A stretch of 64,000 nucleotides of DNA, taken from positions 67,022,001 to 67,086,000 of the forward strand of contig OZ231127.1 of the NCBI GenBank assembly GCA_965153355.1. The letters run 5' to 3'. The notes below the pieces were generated by a model. That model was not told where the DNA came from. It was given only the letters and a program-made list of their open reading frames with translations, and searched no databases. Each line of letters begins with the position of its first letter. Position 1 is the stretch's first letter. The translations under genes and the position numbers were made by a program. This stretch comes from Flaccisagitta enflata. Lineage: Eukaryota; Chaetognatha; Sagittoidea; Aphragmophora. Of this stretch, positions 1 to 15,210 are shown piece after piece.

Positions 1-1830
1 CGTATAGTTCCCCCTTAGACCCCCTATAACCACAAAAATTGCATAACTCTATATTTTCCACCTCCTCCTCATCCTCCTCCTCCTCCTCCTCCTCCTCCTC
101 CTCCTCATTCATAAATTGTTTATTTGCCCCCAATTTCTTTTGTATATAAACAAATGTTTATTTGCTCTCAATTTCATTTGCAAATAAACAAAAATCGTTT
201 ATTTGGCACCATAAATTTGTTTTCATAAATGTTTACACTCCTTTAGAACTTTTTGTGTTTATAAACACCAAAAATATGAACCTCATAAACAAATTTGTTT
301 ATTTGGTACCATAAATTTGTTCTCATAAACAGATTTTTATATTTTTCTCCTCCTCCTCCTCCTCCCCCCCTCCTCCTCATCCAAAATCGTTTATTTGCCC
401 TCAATTTTTGTTCCAAATAAACAAAAATCGTTTATTTGGCACCATAAATTTGTTTTCATAAATGTTTACACTCCTTTAGAAATTTTTGTGTTTATAAACA
501 CCAAAAATATGAACCTCATAAACGAATTTGTTTATTTGGTACCATAAATTTGATCTAATAAACAGATTTTTATATTTCTTTCCTCCTCCTCCCCCTCCTC
601 CTCCTCCTCATCCAAAATGTTCGTTTATTTGCTCCCAATTTCCTTTCCAAATAAACAAAAAATCGTTTATTTGGCACCATAAATTTGTTTTCATAAACGT
701 TTACACTCCTTTAAAAAGTTTTGTGTTTATAAACACCAAAAATATGAACCTCTTATAAACGAATTTGTTATTTTGGTACCATAAATTTGATCTCATAAAC
801 AGATTTTCCATATTTCTCTCCTCCTTCTTCTCCTCCTCCTCTTCCTCATCCAAAATCGTTTATTTTTAATTTCTATTTCCAAATAAACAAAAATCGTTAT
901 TGGCACCATAAATTTGTTTTTATAAACGTTCCTCTTCAAGTTTTGTGTTTATAAACAAAATATGATTCTCATAGCGACTTTGTTTTATTGGTATATCAGG
1001 TGATCTCATAAACAGATTTTCATATTTATCTCCTCGCCTCCTCCTCCCTCCTCCTCCTCTTCCTCATCCAAAATCGTTTATTTGCCCCAATTTCTGTTCC
1101 AAATAAAGCAAAAATTGTTTGGTACCATAAATTGATTTTCATAAACGTTTACACTCCTTTAGAAATTTTTGTGTTTATAAACACCAAAAATATGAACCTC
1201 ATAAACGAATTTGTTTATTTGGTACCATAAATTTGATCTCATAAACAGATTTTCATATTTCTCTCCTCTTCCTCCTCCTCCTCCTCCTCCTCCTCCTCAT
1301 CCAAAATCGTTTATTTGCCCTCAATTTCTGTTCCAAATAAACAAAAATCGTTTATTTGGTACCATAAATTGGTTTTCATAAACGTTTACACTCCTAGAAA
1401 TTTTTGTGTTTATGCTTACAAAAATATGAACCTCATAAACGAATTTGTTTATTTGGTACCATAAATTTGATCTCATAAACAGATTCTTATATTTCTCTCC
1501 TCCTCCTCCCCCTCCTCCTCCTCCTCATCCAAAATCGTTTATTTGCTCCCAATTTCCTTTCCAAATAAACAAAAAATCGTTTATTTGGCACCATAAATTT
1601 GTTTTTATAAACGTTTACACTCCTTTAGAAGTTTTTGTGTTTATAAACACCAAAAATATGATTCTCATAAACGACTTTGTTTTATTTGGTACTTTGAATT
1701 TGATCTCATAAACAGATTTTATATTTCTCTCCTCCTCCTCCCCCTCCTCCTCCTCATCCAAAATGTTTTGCTCCCAATTTCTTTCCAAATAAACAAAAAA
1801 TGTTTATTTGCTGTGCAGATTCCCACTTAC
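1..1830. repeat. Satellite-like tandem repeat, unit about 240 bp
   Basis: About seven and a half degenerate copies of one unit follow each other. Each unit has a CTC-rich tract (near 65, 345, 575, 815, 1030, 1262, 1495 and 1730), then blocks such as CGTTTATTTG, CCAAATAAAC, GGCACCATAAATTTG, TTTGTGTTTATAAACACC and CAGATTTT. The motif pair GTTTATTTGG / CCAAATAAAC gives each unit small internal inverted repeats. Copies differ by small indels and by the length of the CTC tract. Short open frames here are by-products of the repeat. The array runs off the left edge, so its true length is unknown. Confidence 0.9.
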
Positions 1831-1837
1831 ATAAAAT

Positions 1838-2735
1838 TCTTTAAAAAAAAAAAAAAAAAAAAAAGGACCCATCCAAGATTTTTGCACAGGGGACCTAAAA
1901 AGGCTGTAGAACAAGATTCTGATGTTCATTTTGACCTAACTTGAGCCAAACAAAAAAGAAACGGTTTTTAGTGCAAAAAAAATTCCTAAAAAAATGGTAT
2001 AAAATGAAATATTTTGGCCTTTTTTTTACAGAAACATAAAGTACCAATAGTAATTGATATTCAAGTGAATCTAGAACAATTTTGAATAGGTCTATGAATG
2101 AGGTTCAAAAATAGCATAAAATATAAAATGAAGAAACTGACCACATAAATTGATAAATTGTCAAAACTGATGTTTTGGAACAGTTTCTTAGGGTAAAATA
2201 TGCTGTCAGTATGAATTTCATTGATTAACTTTTAAAAATATAGCCGTGATAAATGAAAAACGCAAAACCTCAATATGCAAATGAGATCAATTTGCATATT
2301 GCGGTTTTGCGTTTTTCGTTTATCACAGCCATGTTTTTTTGAGTAAATTGATGAAATTCATACTGATAGCATATTTGACCCAAAGAAACTTTTCCAAAAT
2401 ATCAGTTTATAGAATACTATTTTTTTTGGGTCATTTCTTCATTTTGGAATTTAATGCTATTTTTGAACCTCTTAGACCTATTCTAGATTGTTCTAGGTTC
2501 AGTGAAATATCAATTACTATTGGTACTTCATGTTTTGTAAAGAAAAAACTCCAAAATATTTCATTTTATACTATTCTTTTAGGAAAAATAGCTGTTTTTG
2601 GCACATAAAACTGTTTCTTTTCTTTTTTTTTTTTTTTTGGCTCAAGATAGGCCAAAATAAGTATCAGATTCTTGTTCTACTTTCTGCTTTTTAGGACCGA
2701 CATACAGAAATTTGTGATAGGTCCTTTTTTTTTTC
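1838..2735. mobile_element. Fold-back element C1, about 0.9 kb
   Basis: A poly(A) run at 1838-1864 and GGACC are mirrored by GGTCC and a poly(T) run ending near 2735. The two arms are recognisable reverse complements along their length: for example GAACAAGATTCTGATG on the left against CAGATTCTTGTTC on the right, and TCTAGAACAATTTTG against the block near 2490. The symmetry centre is near 2286-2295, where ATGCAAAT and ATTTGCAT face each other. The arms have diverged by substitutions and indels. No coding sequence is seen inside. I infer a non-autonomous inverted-repeat transposon remnant. Confidence 0.75.
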
Positions 2736-2763
2736 ATAACCCTTAAAATAATAAGCAAAGAAA

Positions 2764-2842
2764 AATGAAAAAGAAAGAAAGAAATACAGTCACACAGGAC
2801 GAGAAAAAAGAAAGAGAAAGAAAGAAAGAAAGAAGAAAAGAA

Positions 2843-2882
<40 letters not shown>

Positions 2883-2954
2883 AAAAGGAAGAAAAAAGAA
2901 TGAAAACAGAAAGAAAGAAAGAAAGATGGAAAGAACAAAAGAAAGAAAGAAGGA

Positions 2955-3030
<76 letters not shown>

Positions 3031-3033
3031 ATA
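2764..3033. repeat. GAAA microsatellite
   Basis: An interrupted GAAA tetranucleotide array, purest from about 2950 to 3030. It creates spurious Lys/Glu/Arg and Phe/Leu/Ser open frames on the two strands. Confidence 0.95.
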
Positions 3034-3480
3034 AAAAAGAATCAAATATAGTTACACCCCCACTGTAGATAAATCCGCTTATGAGGTATTATACACTTTT
3101 TTTTATTTTATAAGAGACAACCTTTTTAAGACTCAGCCTATGGGTTCTTTTAAATTTTTTGCCGTTTTGAGGCTCAATGTCTCTTAAATTGTTCTTAATT
3201 TTTGCAATGTGTAAAAAAAGCAAAAAGTGTATAGACACAATATTTAATGATATTCTATGTATTCAAAAAAACTACCAATTTCATTAAAAAATTTGAATAA
3301 TTATCATTTATTTTATTACGATTCTAAAAGTGATTTCCCTTAAAACATTTTAAAACTGAATCTCAGCTGGGCATTCTCTTATTTTGTTCTTAAATTTTGT
3401 CCAAATCTCAGGCTCATGTCTCTTATAAAAAGTCTCTTATAAAATAAAAAAGTGGCTTCCAGTCACTTCATTACCATTTC
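3034..3480. other. AT-rich intergenic sequence
   Basis: No gene is seen. The stretch contains several copies of TCTCTTATAAA and GAGGCTCA-type words. Similar words recur at 17,260-17,650, which suggests an old dispersed repeat. Confidence 0.4.
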
Positions 3481-3650
3481 TTTTAGTCGGACCACCAGCA
3501 ACTCTACCGTGCCGTATCAGTTGGTGGTCCAGTGGAGTCTGTATATCAGTCCGGCCCGTCCATCACATTCACACACCTTGAATTCCAGCGGTTTTTTGGC
3601 AGCCTGCTCCTGCCCAACCGTCGACTGGATTGCCATTATCCGACCTTGTT
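3481..3650 (+). mobile_element. Hairpin-headed repeat (family A), degenerate copy
   Basis: Starts with TTTTAGTCGGAC and ends with a CTGCTCCTGCCCAACCG block followed by TCGACT and a final CCGACCTTGTT. These are decayed forms of the head, the CCCCTGCCCACCCG block and the tail of better copies such as 42,629-42,815. Confidence 0.6.
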
Positions 3651-4446
3651 GTTGTCCTGTTATGGTTCACTCTCCGATCTATGTGTAATGGTCTAAAACA
3701 TGTAGAATTAGTTGGTCCTTTGTCATCTAATATTTCTGGCTTGAACTGTTTAACGGCAGCCATGAGATAATGATAGAAGCAGCTGCCGCAAAGGGACTGA
3801 TGATATGACCTATGGTTTTGCTGGTGGGGTATCTTGTTTCATTCAATGGACTACAACTTTCCCATAACATGTTCTATGAGAATATCGCTCATTTAGCTGT
3901 TGCTAGGGGTTGTCTCACATAGGTATGCTCACTAGCAATGGACAAACCGGCGGTATTCTTACAGAACATATTGTGGAAAAGTCAAAGTAAATTTAATTTT
4001 AAGCAATATACTCTCAAAAAATATTTTAAAATATTATTATTATAGTGGGAATACATAAAAATCTGTTTCCATAGCAACATCTAACATGGGGAATAAATTA
4101 TTTTGTTAATTTATATTCCAAATATCAGCCCCTTTATTTATTTTTAAAAATGCCCCGTTATCTCAAGCCTAGACGAGATCTACCGTATCTGAAATCGGCC
4201 TATCGGGTCGAGACCGAGAGCGGGTGGACATTTTTCCTCTCCATATTCTACTGGCGCTGTCATATGGAAAGAATTCAATTTTCAAATCTGTTTGAGTTGC
4301 CTTTGCAATTGCATGGCAATGAGCAATTTTCAAATTAAGAAACCCGCATTCTCGGTCCATAGGTTGTTTCGATTGTCGCAATTAAACTTTCTCAATTCAC
4401 ATATACATGTATTCATCATCTATTCATTATTGTCCGTCCGCATGTC
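3651..4446. other. Intergenic sequence without a recognisable gene
   Basis: Short open frames at 4150-4380 lack a start context, splice sites and any family resemblance. A phrase near 4152 (CCCCGTTATCTCAAGCCTAG) resembles one near 35,203, so part of this may be dispersed repeat. Confidence 0.35.
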
Positions 4447-5826
4447 CATTTGACGGTATGTTTTCCCCCTCATGTGCTCAAAACCCATGTACCCGATCGT
4501 TTTTGATTACTTTTATAATATTACTACCTAGAACTAAAGAGATCTGGGATTTTTGATCCATTTTAGGGACCGCGAGTTCCATTTATTTATCACCACTCCA
4601 AGGTGGTTGTGGTGAAAATGTTGAAATTTGGTCACTTTGGGCTCAAAATTGGGCCATTTTAGTTTGGAAATTTGACCCGAAATCTGTGAGATTATGAAAC
4701 TAGAGCTCAAGAGCTAACCAGTGGTGCAATCCGCATGTTACCATCATTTTTTGTTAAGATTTGAGAGCTTTTCAAAGATGGAAGGGTATAAGGGTTATTT
4801 TACCAGTGAATACGGTAGTCAGTGCACAATTTCTGTTTTTGTTATATCTCTGAAACTTTGGATAGACCAATGGATGAAATTGGTGACCAAATTGAAGAGT
4901 TTTGATGCTCTTACTGAATCTGGTAAGTTTTGATCGATATAACATCAAAATTTTTGAAGGCTACGGCAGTCTTTAAATAGTAATTTTTTCGCCCGTTTTG
5001 GTGCTCACTTTGGTCTTAAAAAAGATTTAGGTATTTAAAGAGATGAAAATGACAAGAAATGGTGGGTCAAATTATTCTTCTTCAGGTCAGCGAATGGGTG
5101 CAGTCGATCATTGTCAATGTGTTGAAGCGTATAGATTTAAGCGAACTGCAGAGCTCATAATGGCCAAAATGTGTTTATTATACCTTTAGTCTTTGTTTTA
5201 CTGATCTATATGCTTTAACCTATTGACATGCAGTCTGTGGTTAGATCTTGAACAATGGACTAATTATATGATTTATGTTACCTATATCTCAGTCTCAATT
5301 TTGTTAATAGCAATAAAAATAACACAAGCATTTGTGAAATGTCTTTGGCCGCGGTCGTAATACGTCAGATTTTTGGTTCGTCGATGTGAAAAGTCTTCAG
5401 TTGAATCACCAATTTCGTCGATTGACCATCAAGCGGAATATGATAAAAGAAGTTTAAAAATGTCAATTGACCGTATCAATTGGTAAAATAACTATAAATA
5501 TATCATTTTTTTGAAGCTTTTCTCAGTGCTGTGAATGATAGCATTTGAACATGCAGTTTGCACCACTGGTTAGCTCTTGAGCTCTAGTTCATAATCTCAT
5601 GGAATTTCAGTCAATTTCAAACAAAAGTGGTATCCCGATTTTATTACGAAGTATTGAGTGGCGCGTTTTGTGGCATGACTGGCAGCGGAGTAATGATAAT
5701 AAATGGAACTGCAATCTAAAATAGATCAAAAATCCCAAATGCAGTTAAATTAATGTGTAAAAATAATCAAAAACGATCGGGTACATGGGTTTTGAGCACA
5801 TGAAGGGGAAAACATACCGTCAAATG
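4447..5826. mobile_element. Fold-back element C2, 1.38 kb
   Basis: The left end CATTTGACGGTATG followed by TTTTCCCC is matched in inverse at the right end (GGGGAAAACATACCG, then TCAAATG). Inside the arms, ACCCATGTACCCGATCG at about 4484 faces CGATCGGGTACATGGG at about 5775. GAGCTCAAGAGCTAACCAG at about 4704 faces CTGGTTAGCTCTTGAGCTC at about 5565. The middle is unique AT-rich DNA with no transposase frame. I read it as a non-autonomous element; no clear target duplication could be assigned. Confidence 0.75.
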
Positions 5827-7595
5827 TCCATATATGTATCCATCTAACTCTAAGCGAGATCATGTGTTGCGTAATCCACATATACCCCAGATCATGTGTT
5901 GCGTAACCCACATATACAGCAACCACTCGGCTAAAAAGATGAGACGCACTTGTTTATAAATTGATGAAACAGGTATAGAAATTAATTCTAATTTTTTTAG
6001 GAAAAAAAAACGCTTTGAAAGATTTCCAAAAAATCTTTCAATCTAAACCCATGCCGGCCCAGCTTTGTATATCAAACGGTTTAGAAGCTAGAGCCTTGTA
6101 AAGAGTAGCACTAATTTGCTGAAATGCATCTTTATATAGGGATTGCAAAACTGGAATGGGCAACGTTTTCACTCAAACTACATGTATTGTCATTTCCAAA
6201 CAAAAAGATGGCAATACCAATTAGCCATCCAAAAGTGCGTCTTTTTTTTTAGTCGAATGGTAAGACTTGAGACCTGAGATTATAAGTCTCCCCGACGTCA
6301 TATTCATAGTCTTTTCAAATCAACTTCAAACGTTTTTACGGGCATAGCTTTGCCTCCTCTGTCTCTGCGTGTGTACCAAAAATACTGTTTTGGCTATAGT
6401 CTCTTTCGGCCATGTCCGTCCGTTTGTTCTCCCTCTTTATCTCTACCCTTTATCAATCCTTAAGAGTAAGACATTCTCTCTTACTTCATCTTATTTTACT
6501 CCTCACAAGTCACAAGCGGGTAAGCTACAGTCGTTTGAGCTCAAGTCAGGTCGAGAAACGGTTTTCTCTCTAACACATTTTTTTCTTCCTTCAGCTTCAG
6601 CTTCACCCACTCCTCCCTCATTCGAACCTTTTTGTTCTTTTCCTTTTTTCTTTTTCTTTCTTTCCCCTTTTTTCTCTTTTGTGAGAACTGGGTCACGCGC
6701 CATCGGTCTTGAGCATGCGCGTGCGTGTGCGTCCGTGTGCGCGTGCGCGTTTAAGCCAAAACCGCACGCTGGAGCCGGCTTCAATGGCCTAATTTACGCC
6801 GTTTTGAAGAAATGGATTTTGCTCCGATTTTTTTTTATTATTATTTCATACATTTTTTTCATTGCATCTCGAATTTGATTTGCAATCATATCTCAAGTTA
6901 CACCTCTTTGAATCCGCTCTTGCAGTTTTTAATTGAACGCCTCTCGTTATTGCCGTAGGCCAAGATAGATATATTTCTATGACTCACATGACTCACATTT
7001 ATATTTTTAAGTTTGCGGCATCGTGACATTATAGTTTTTCTGTTCCAAAAATAGCAAATCGATTGCGCGATACTTTCTCTTCTGCCTTAAACCAAATCTC
7101 TTTCCCCTCCTGATCCCCCCCCCTAACACTTGCAACGTCACCGCTTCAACCCCCCTCCCCCCATTCCATTTTCATTTTTTTATATGACTTATTGACTGAC
7201 CTCTTTCTCTATATTTTTGTGTCCTATTTTTTTTCACGCTCGTTCCGAAAATTTAAGGCATAATAAATTTGCGTCTTCTGAGTGAATTCGGAAGCCGATT
7301 CGGAGAAAATTCGAAGGCCTTTGCAGGTCTGCCTTCCTTTTTTTTGCCCTTCTTTTTTATGTTTTATCAGTTTTTTTTTCTTCTGAAATTTGCGTGCATA
7401 TCATCTCGCGTTTTTTGTTTCTGTCGGTCAGTCCGTCCGTCCCTCATTCTTAACACCCCATTTTTTTTCTATCTTGTACCCTCCGTACTTTTTGCTTATT
7501 CCTCTCCGCACTATATCTCCGTGCTATCTGCTCGTATGTATTTTTTATATTTCTGTGTCTGCCTGTCTGTCACTTGGCCTCTTCCTTTCTAACTA
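5827..7595. other. Intergenic region with a CpG-rich patch
   Basis: No supported gene. A 169-codon plus-strand open frame (6369-6878) is dominated by Phe/Ser/Pro low complexity and has no splice or domain evidence. The patch 6690-6790 is rich in GCGC/CGTG words and is locally palindromic. It could be upstream regulatory DNA of the zinc-finger gene, but that is a guess. Confidence 0.3.
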
Positions 7596-9760
<2,165 letters not shown>

Positions 9761-10208
9761 CAGTTTTTGTTTGTTTACTCGCTCAATGAATTCTGCCGAA
9801 AAAAGGACGGAATTGAATCTCGGGGAAAATCGAGAAAAAAAGACGATCGAAAAAAAAACTCGTTTTTTGCTCAATGCTTGACCAAAATCGATGCGAATGA
9901 AAAGGGAGAAAATTGATTCGTAAATCTTCGCCCCAAGACTCGGACTCACTACAACAAATAAACAAATTCAAGGAAACCTCGGTAGGATATTTTGTAGTAT
10001 ATACAATGTATTTTAATTTAGAGTATTTATGCTGTGGTCCGGTCTGGGTCATTTTGTCTTTACTTTCCCATGAGTATATCGATTAACGTATTGTAGAATC
10101 TGTGTGCTCCCACGTGTGGTCTGAGTTATTTTGTGTGTACAAACACTAGACAGACACAGATAGACAAAAAAAAGGATAGAGGAAGAAGGTGGGAAGCGAG
10201 GGTCCGGA

Positions 10209-10214
10209 TATAAA
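10209..10214 (+). promoter_or_regulatory. Possible TATA box for the zinc-finger gene
   Basis: TATAAA lies 113 bp before the first in-frame ATG at 10,322. The spacing would allow a short leader. AT-rich matches are common by chance, and the real first exon could lie further upstream, so this is weak. Confidence 0.2.
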
Positions 10215-10321
10215 TTTTCCGTGTTTACTTCCAAACTAGGTAGCGTCGCATCTCCTTCCCTTTTGCCTCGAAAGTGGCTCTCGAAAAAAAAAGCCATGAT
10301 ATAAACGACATACACTCGGCA

Positions 10322-13300
10322 ATGGATATCGCCATTCCTGCGGGGGCAGCGGCGGCTCATCTCCTGCCTCACGGAGCGGCGGCAGCAGCCGGCAGCGGCG
10401 GCGGCGGTAGACACGGCAGCGGCGGAGTTGGCGCCGCTGGACAAAAAAACGAGAATCTGCCCCTTCCTCCCGAAGGCCCGAACATCTTGCCCCAAGGATT
10501 GACTTCACCTTTTTCCGCCCCCAGGGGTGGAGCATTAGGCGGAGGAGGAGGAGGAGGAGGAGTGATGATGGAGAGTGAGATGGATTCTCTGGATTTGTCC
10601 AGCACCAGCATGGTCAACCAACATTCTCACCGCGTGGGACCCGTCATGTCTACCTCCAGTCATCTTCCTTTTAACAACTCTTACCTGGATGGCCTGAATA
10701 GTAAGAATAACAACAACAACAACAACACCAGTGGTAATCAGCCAAATCACGCGGGATTCCATTTGCCTCTTCCTTACAATCACACCCAACAGTATCATCA
10801 TCCTGTGCAACAACATCCTCATCTTCGACCTCCTTCCTCTCCGGTCGGCACTCACGGCGTCAACAACAACGACAACAATCGTCACCTCTCACATCATACT
10901 CTACCTCGTCACCCCGTCACTCCGGGACCGCGTCACCCTCCTCCCCCTCCTCCATCTGCCCGGTTGTCCCCTTTCGGGAATCCCGTTTACTCCACCGGCG
11001 ATCCTCTTTCTTATCCCTCGTCTAACGCCAACAAAACAGGCGGATCATCACATTCACAAAATGGCAGCGGCAGCGGCAGCAGTCTCGCCGCAGCCGCCGC
11101 TTCACTGTTAGGCCTAGCAGCATCTCGCCCGCCGCTGCTGCCGCGGGAGCTTCAGCCCGACGCCGCGGCAATTTCCATCTCGGCTGCATCAGCGAAAGAG
11201 CCTGTTATGACACCATCCAACCCCCAACACCATTTATTACAACGACGGTCGACGACGCCGGCGGCAGACGCGGCGGCGCTTTTCGGCGCCGGCGGTGGTA
11301 ATGGAGAAATGTCCAGTAATGTCGTCATCCCAGATTCTGAGGGATTTAATAATTCCCAAGAATTTAGCGCTGGTGAGAACAACAAGAATGGCGCTTTTGG
11401 GGACGTTCATAACAGTCGTAACAATTACAATAACAACAACAATGAGACCAATGAAGAACCAAGGGGATTTATGTTCAAAGGCGAAGGACTGAAAACAGTT
11501 TCCCCAGTTCCTTCTTACCCACGTCGAGGTGACGATGTGCGTAGCGCGGACGCATCGTCTTTACGCTCGGCCCCTGCGTCCGTTTGTATTTCCGAAGGGT
11601 CGAAATTTGAAGGTTTTTCGAGTCCGTTGCAGATGGTCAAAGGAAGAAGCGTAGAGGTAATAACCTCCTCTCGCGCCACTGATGCTGCTGCTCCTGCTGT
11701 TTTTTCCAAGGGACAGCAGCAGCCGCCACAGCCGCGACAGCAGCAGCATAGTTTTTATAGCGTCGAAGGAGGGAGGAATCTGGGAGTTTCTTCGCCTTCT
11801 TCTTCCCATCTTACGTCGTCTTCTCCTTCTTCCATGGGCTCCTATCACCAGCCTCCCCACGCGCAGCGAAATCATCATTCTCATCATTATTCCTATGAGA
11901 AGCCGACGACTATTGCATCTACGACAACGACGAAACCAGCGTTTCAATCGTCGTCGTCGCCGTCGTCGTCCTCGTCGTCGTCATCCGAGTCTCATTGGGT
12001 CGTCGCCAGCGTCGCGAATGGGAGTAAAGGAGGAGGAGGAGGAGTGAATGCGCGTTCTGCGGGAAGAGGGGGAGAAGAGAAAGATGACGACGATGAAAAA
12101 AAGAATGATGATGAGGAGGGGCATGATCGGGCATCAGCTGCTGCCTCGTTGTTATCGTCGTCTTTAACGTCGTCGTCGTCGTCTTCGTATCCCTCGTTCA
12201 CTATTGCGATAACAACGCACAACGACAAATACGAAAGTACAACATCGTCATTTTCGTCGTCATCTTCGGCACGGGCAGAGGATTTCCATTCCACTTTATG
12301 CTCGCCGTTTTCTTCGTCGTCTTCTTCCGTCCCCTCCTCCCTCTCCTCCTCCTCCTCGTCTTATTCTATCGCCTCTTCTTTTTCTCAAAACCATCATTCC
12401 ATCAGAAACCTCGCGTCGCGTAACGTCGCGTCGCCCGACGACTATCAAATTCAAACAACCCAACAACAACTAGTACAACAGAAAAAACGTCCACCTCGCC
12501 ATCATCATCAGCCTCCTCCTCCGCATCATCAAAATCATCCTCCGCCGCCACATCATCATCATCAGCATCTTCCATTTCTTCCCTGTTCCTCTTCTTCTTT
12601 TCAACGATTGCCTAGTCCAACGACAGCTACAACACCAACAACCCAACTATCTCGTCGCTTTGTCGATCCGAACCAAAATCAACAAGAAAATCAAGAACGA
12701 CAACAACAACCACAATTCCGTCATCGCAGCGAACCGAACGGCGTCGTTTTTGAGAGCGCCGGTGTACAGCGTGGCGATGAAAATCGGATCCACGACGTCT
12801 CTTCGTCTTCGCCTCGCGCCTCCTTCGACTCTTCCGCGCCAGACGCCTTAAATATCAAATCAAATCTGAACGGCGTCAATGGTACATTAACGACATCATC
12901 GTCGGCGTTATCATCCGATCTCTCTGCCTTTTCTAACAACACCGATGCTGCCACTTTGAATAATCATTTCCAAAACGCAAATCGTAACAAAGACCAACTT
13001 ATTTCTTCACCATCTTCTCGTCATCAGCTAAATAACGAGGACGACGAACATGATTTAGGCAAATCGGGACTACAGCGATATCCATCTACGAGAACCATCG
13101 TTTGTGTCGAGGACGAGTTAGGCGCCAATCGAGTTGTTGGTGACGGCGCTAGGACCGCGTCATCATCATCTTCCGATGATCGTGAGGCGCCAAACGACGA
13201 ACCAGTTGGAAGCGGAGGATTTCAGGGAGGAGGAGAGAAGCGGCCTCCGTCGGATGTGAATCGTGGAAAACACGACGGTGACGCTTTTCTTAACGGAGAT

Positions 13301-14264
13301 GTTGGTGAGGAAGACAACAACATCAACAACACCAACAATGAAAACGACGAGGTGGATGTGAATTCTGCTTACAACGTGAAAAACGAAAATAGCCCCGTTA
13401 GCCGAAACGGAAACTTTGAAATATCGCAACAGCAACAAGAACAACAACAACAATATACCGCTTCGCTAAACGAACCCAGCAACAACAATCCTTTTAATCT
13501 GTCCACAAAGAAGAACAATATTTCCTCTGATCATACTTCCGCTGCTACTTGTTTCTCTTCTTCTTCCTCTTCTTCTACGCATGCTACCAATTCTTCTTCT
13601 GTCACCTCAAATCATTTTCCCATCAAAGCCCGTAACTCTTCTATTTCAGATTTTGAAACAAACGATAATATTAAGAACGCAAGTAGTAACGATAATACAA
13701 ATTTTAGTAATCCGACTCAAACGCTCGATACCAAAAATTTCCGTGTCCAAAACAACGCTCCAGAACTGAACGACTATCAAACTCTTCAACAACAGCAACA
13801 ACAACGCCTTCAGCAACAACTGCAGCAGCAACTGCGTCAGAAACTACTCGAGAGTTCTTCGACCGGCGGCGTCGTTGACAGTTCCTTAATGAACGCCGGC
13901 ATCCCATTCTCTCATTTGCAACAACGACAACAACAAACTCTTCTCCAAAGACAACAGCAACAACAGCAGCAGCAGCAACTTTGGCGGCGTGATTCCGATG
14001 AGTCTCGGTCGTCCGGCGTTGTCGTTGACGGTGGTCGTCAACAGCGGCGCCAAACGGACGACGCCGAACACGAAGAGGCTTTAGACTCTGTCGTCGTTCC
14101 TGCTACTTCCGGCCACGACTATCTGGTCGAGGCGTCGAAGGCAGCGGACGGTCGGGGCGGGTCGCGGCCCGGCACCCGCGCCTCCGAAGGCACTTCCAGC
14201 GATTCCGGCTCCTCGGAAGACGGAGAATTCATTTCCGGCACTTACCACGGCGCCACCATCGCAG
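10322..14264 (+). CDS. Zinc-finger gene, coding exon 1
   Basis: Residues 1-1314 plus the first base of the next codon. Encodes no recognisable domain. Tracts in order are an Ala/Gly-rich start, poly-Asn, His/Pro, an Ala run, several long Ser runs encoded by TCG/TCT repeats, an acidic Asp/Glu/Lys block near residues 585-600, His/Gln/Pro, more Asn, and Gln runs encoded by CAA/CAG near residues 1155-1220. Residues 1057-1064 (PFNLSTKK) fit the CtBP-binding consensus P-x-[DN]-L-[ST]-x-[KR]. The exon ends GCAG before the donor GTGAGT at 14,265. Reading through the donor adds about 20 codons and then a stop, which would be a truncated alternative end. Confidence 0.85.
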
Positions 14265-15172
14265 GTGAGTTATTTCTTTTTTTAAACGCTTATGATGCAC
14301 GAGTGAAAATAAATGTGTGTGTCTAAGAAATGGCGAAAAGATTGGTGTGGCAGTCTTTTGTCATCTAGCGTCAAAATAATTGTCTGGTTTAAGTGTTTGT
14401 GTTAGGAGTAAAACTAGTTTATCAGCAAACTAGTAAGTGAAAAAATATCCCCAATTTACTATCGAGGTTAAAGTAAAAGTGAAATCGTTACTAGATTTAA
14501 GAATTTTAAGCAAAAACAATCGCCAGTTAGTACGTTTAGGAAAATGCTTTCACTCATCAGTCAAGGGAACAATCAACCGATATCTTAAAAGTAAATCGGT
14601 CATACTTTTCGAATTTAAAAAAAAAAAGACGATTAAGCCTTTTAAACAAAAAAAAAACATATATTATAAGACTGTTGGAGAGCCCTTTGCAATCCCGTTG
14701 AAAAAAAAGGAAGTTTAGCAAAATGGTCATTCGCTTTGACATGCTGTAACTTTTGAACCGTTTTGAGGCACAGACCTGGGATTGGTGTAGAATGAAAGAT
14801 CTTTGGTAATTTTTTAAAATCATTGTCTCATAAACGTTCAAGCCTTTTTAAGCATCTTTTATCAGCTTATATTTATACAAAGGTGCGTCTATTTTTTTAA
14901 ATTCGTGTAGTAAGAATAGAAAAATGCTGATATAGTAAATAAGGATGAGCTTATGTCATGGAAAATTTTGTTCTTATTGCAGGGACAAATGACGCTATGA
15001 TTGCCGACGTTTTTTTTTGTTCATTGTAATGAGTTTTTTGGCGAAATTTTCGTACCTTCCAGATTCCGGAAACGCTCAAGACAGTCGTCCGGTCGATCAC
15101 TTACGACAAGGAAGCAACGAGCCTGCTGAAGGTGATTTTTGTGTCATGATGATGATGATGATGATGATGATG

Positions 15173-15210
<38 letters not shown>

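Noticed and set aside
6369-6878. 169-codon plus-strand frame
   Set aside because: Composition is Phe/Ser/Pro-biased, there is no domain, no splice evidence, and the overlapping minus frame is equally open.
14983-15025. Possible extra exon using acceptor TTGCAG at 14,982
   Set aside because: It meets an in-frame stop at 15,027, and no donor before it restores the phase needed by the next exon.
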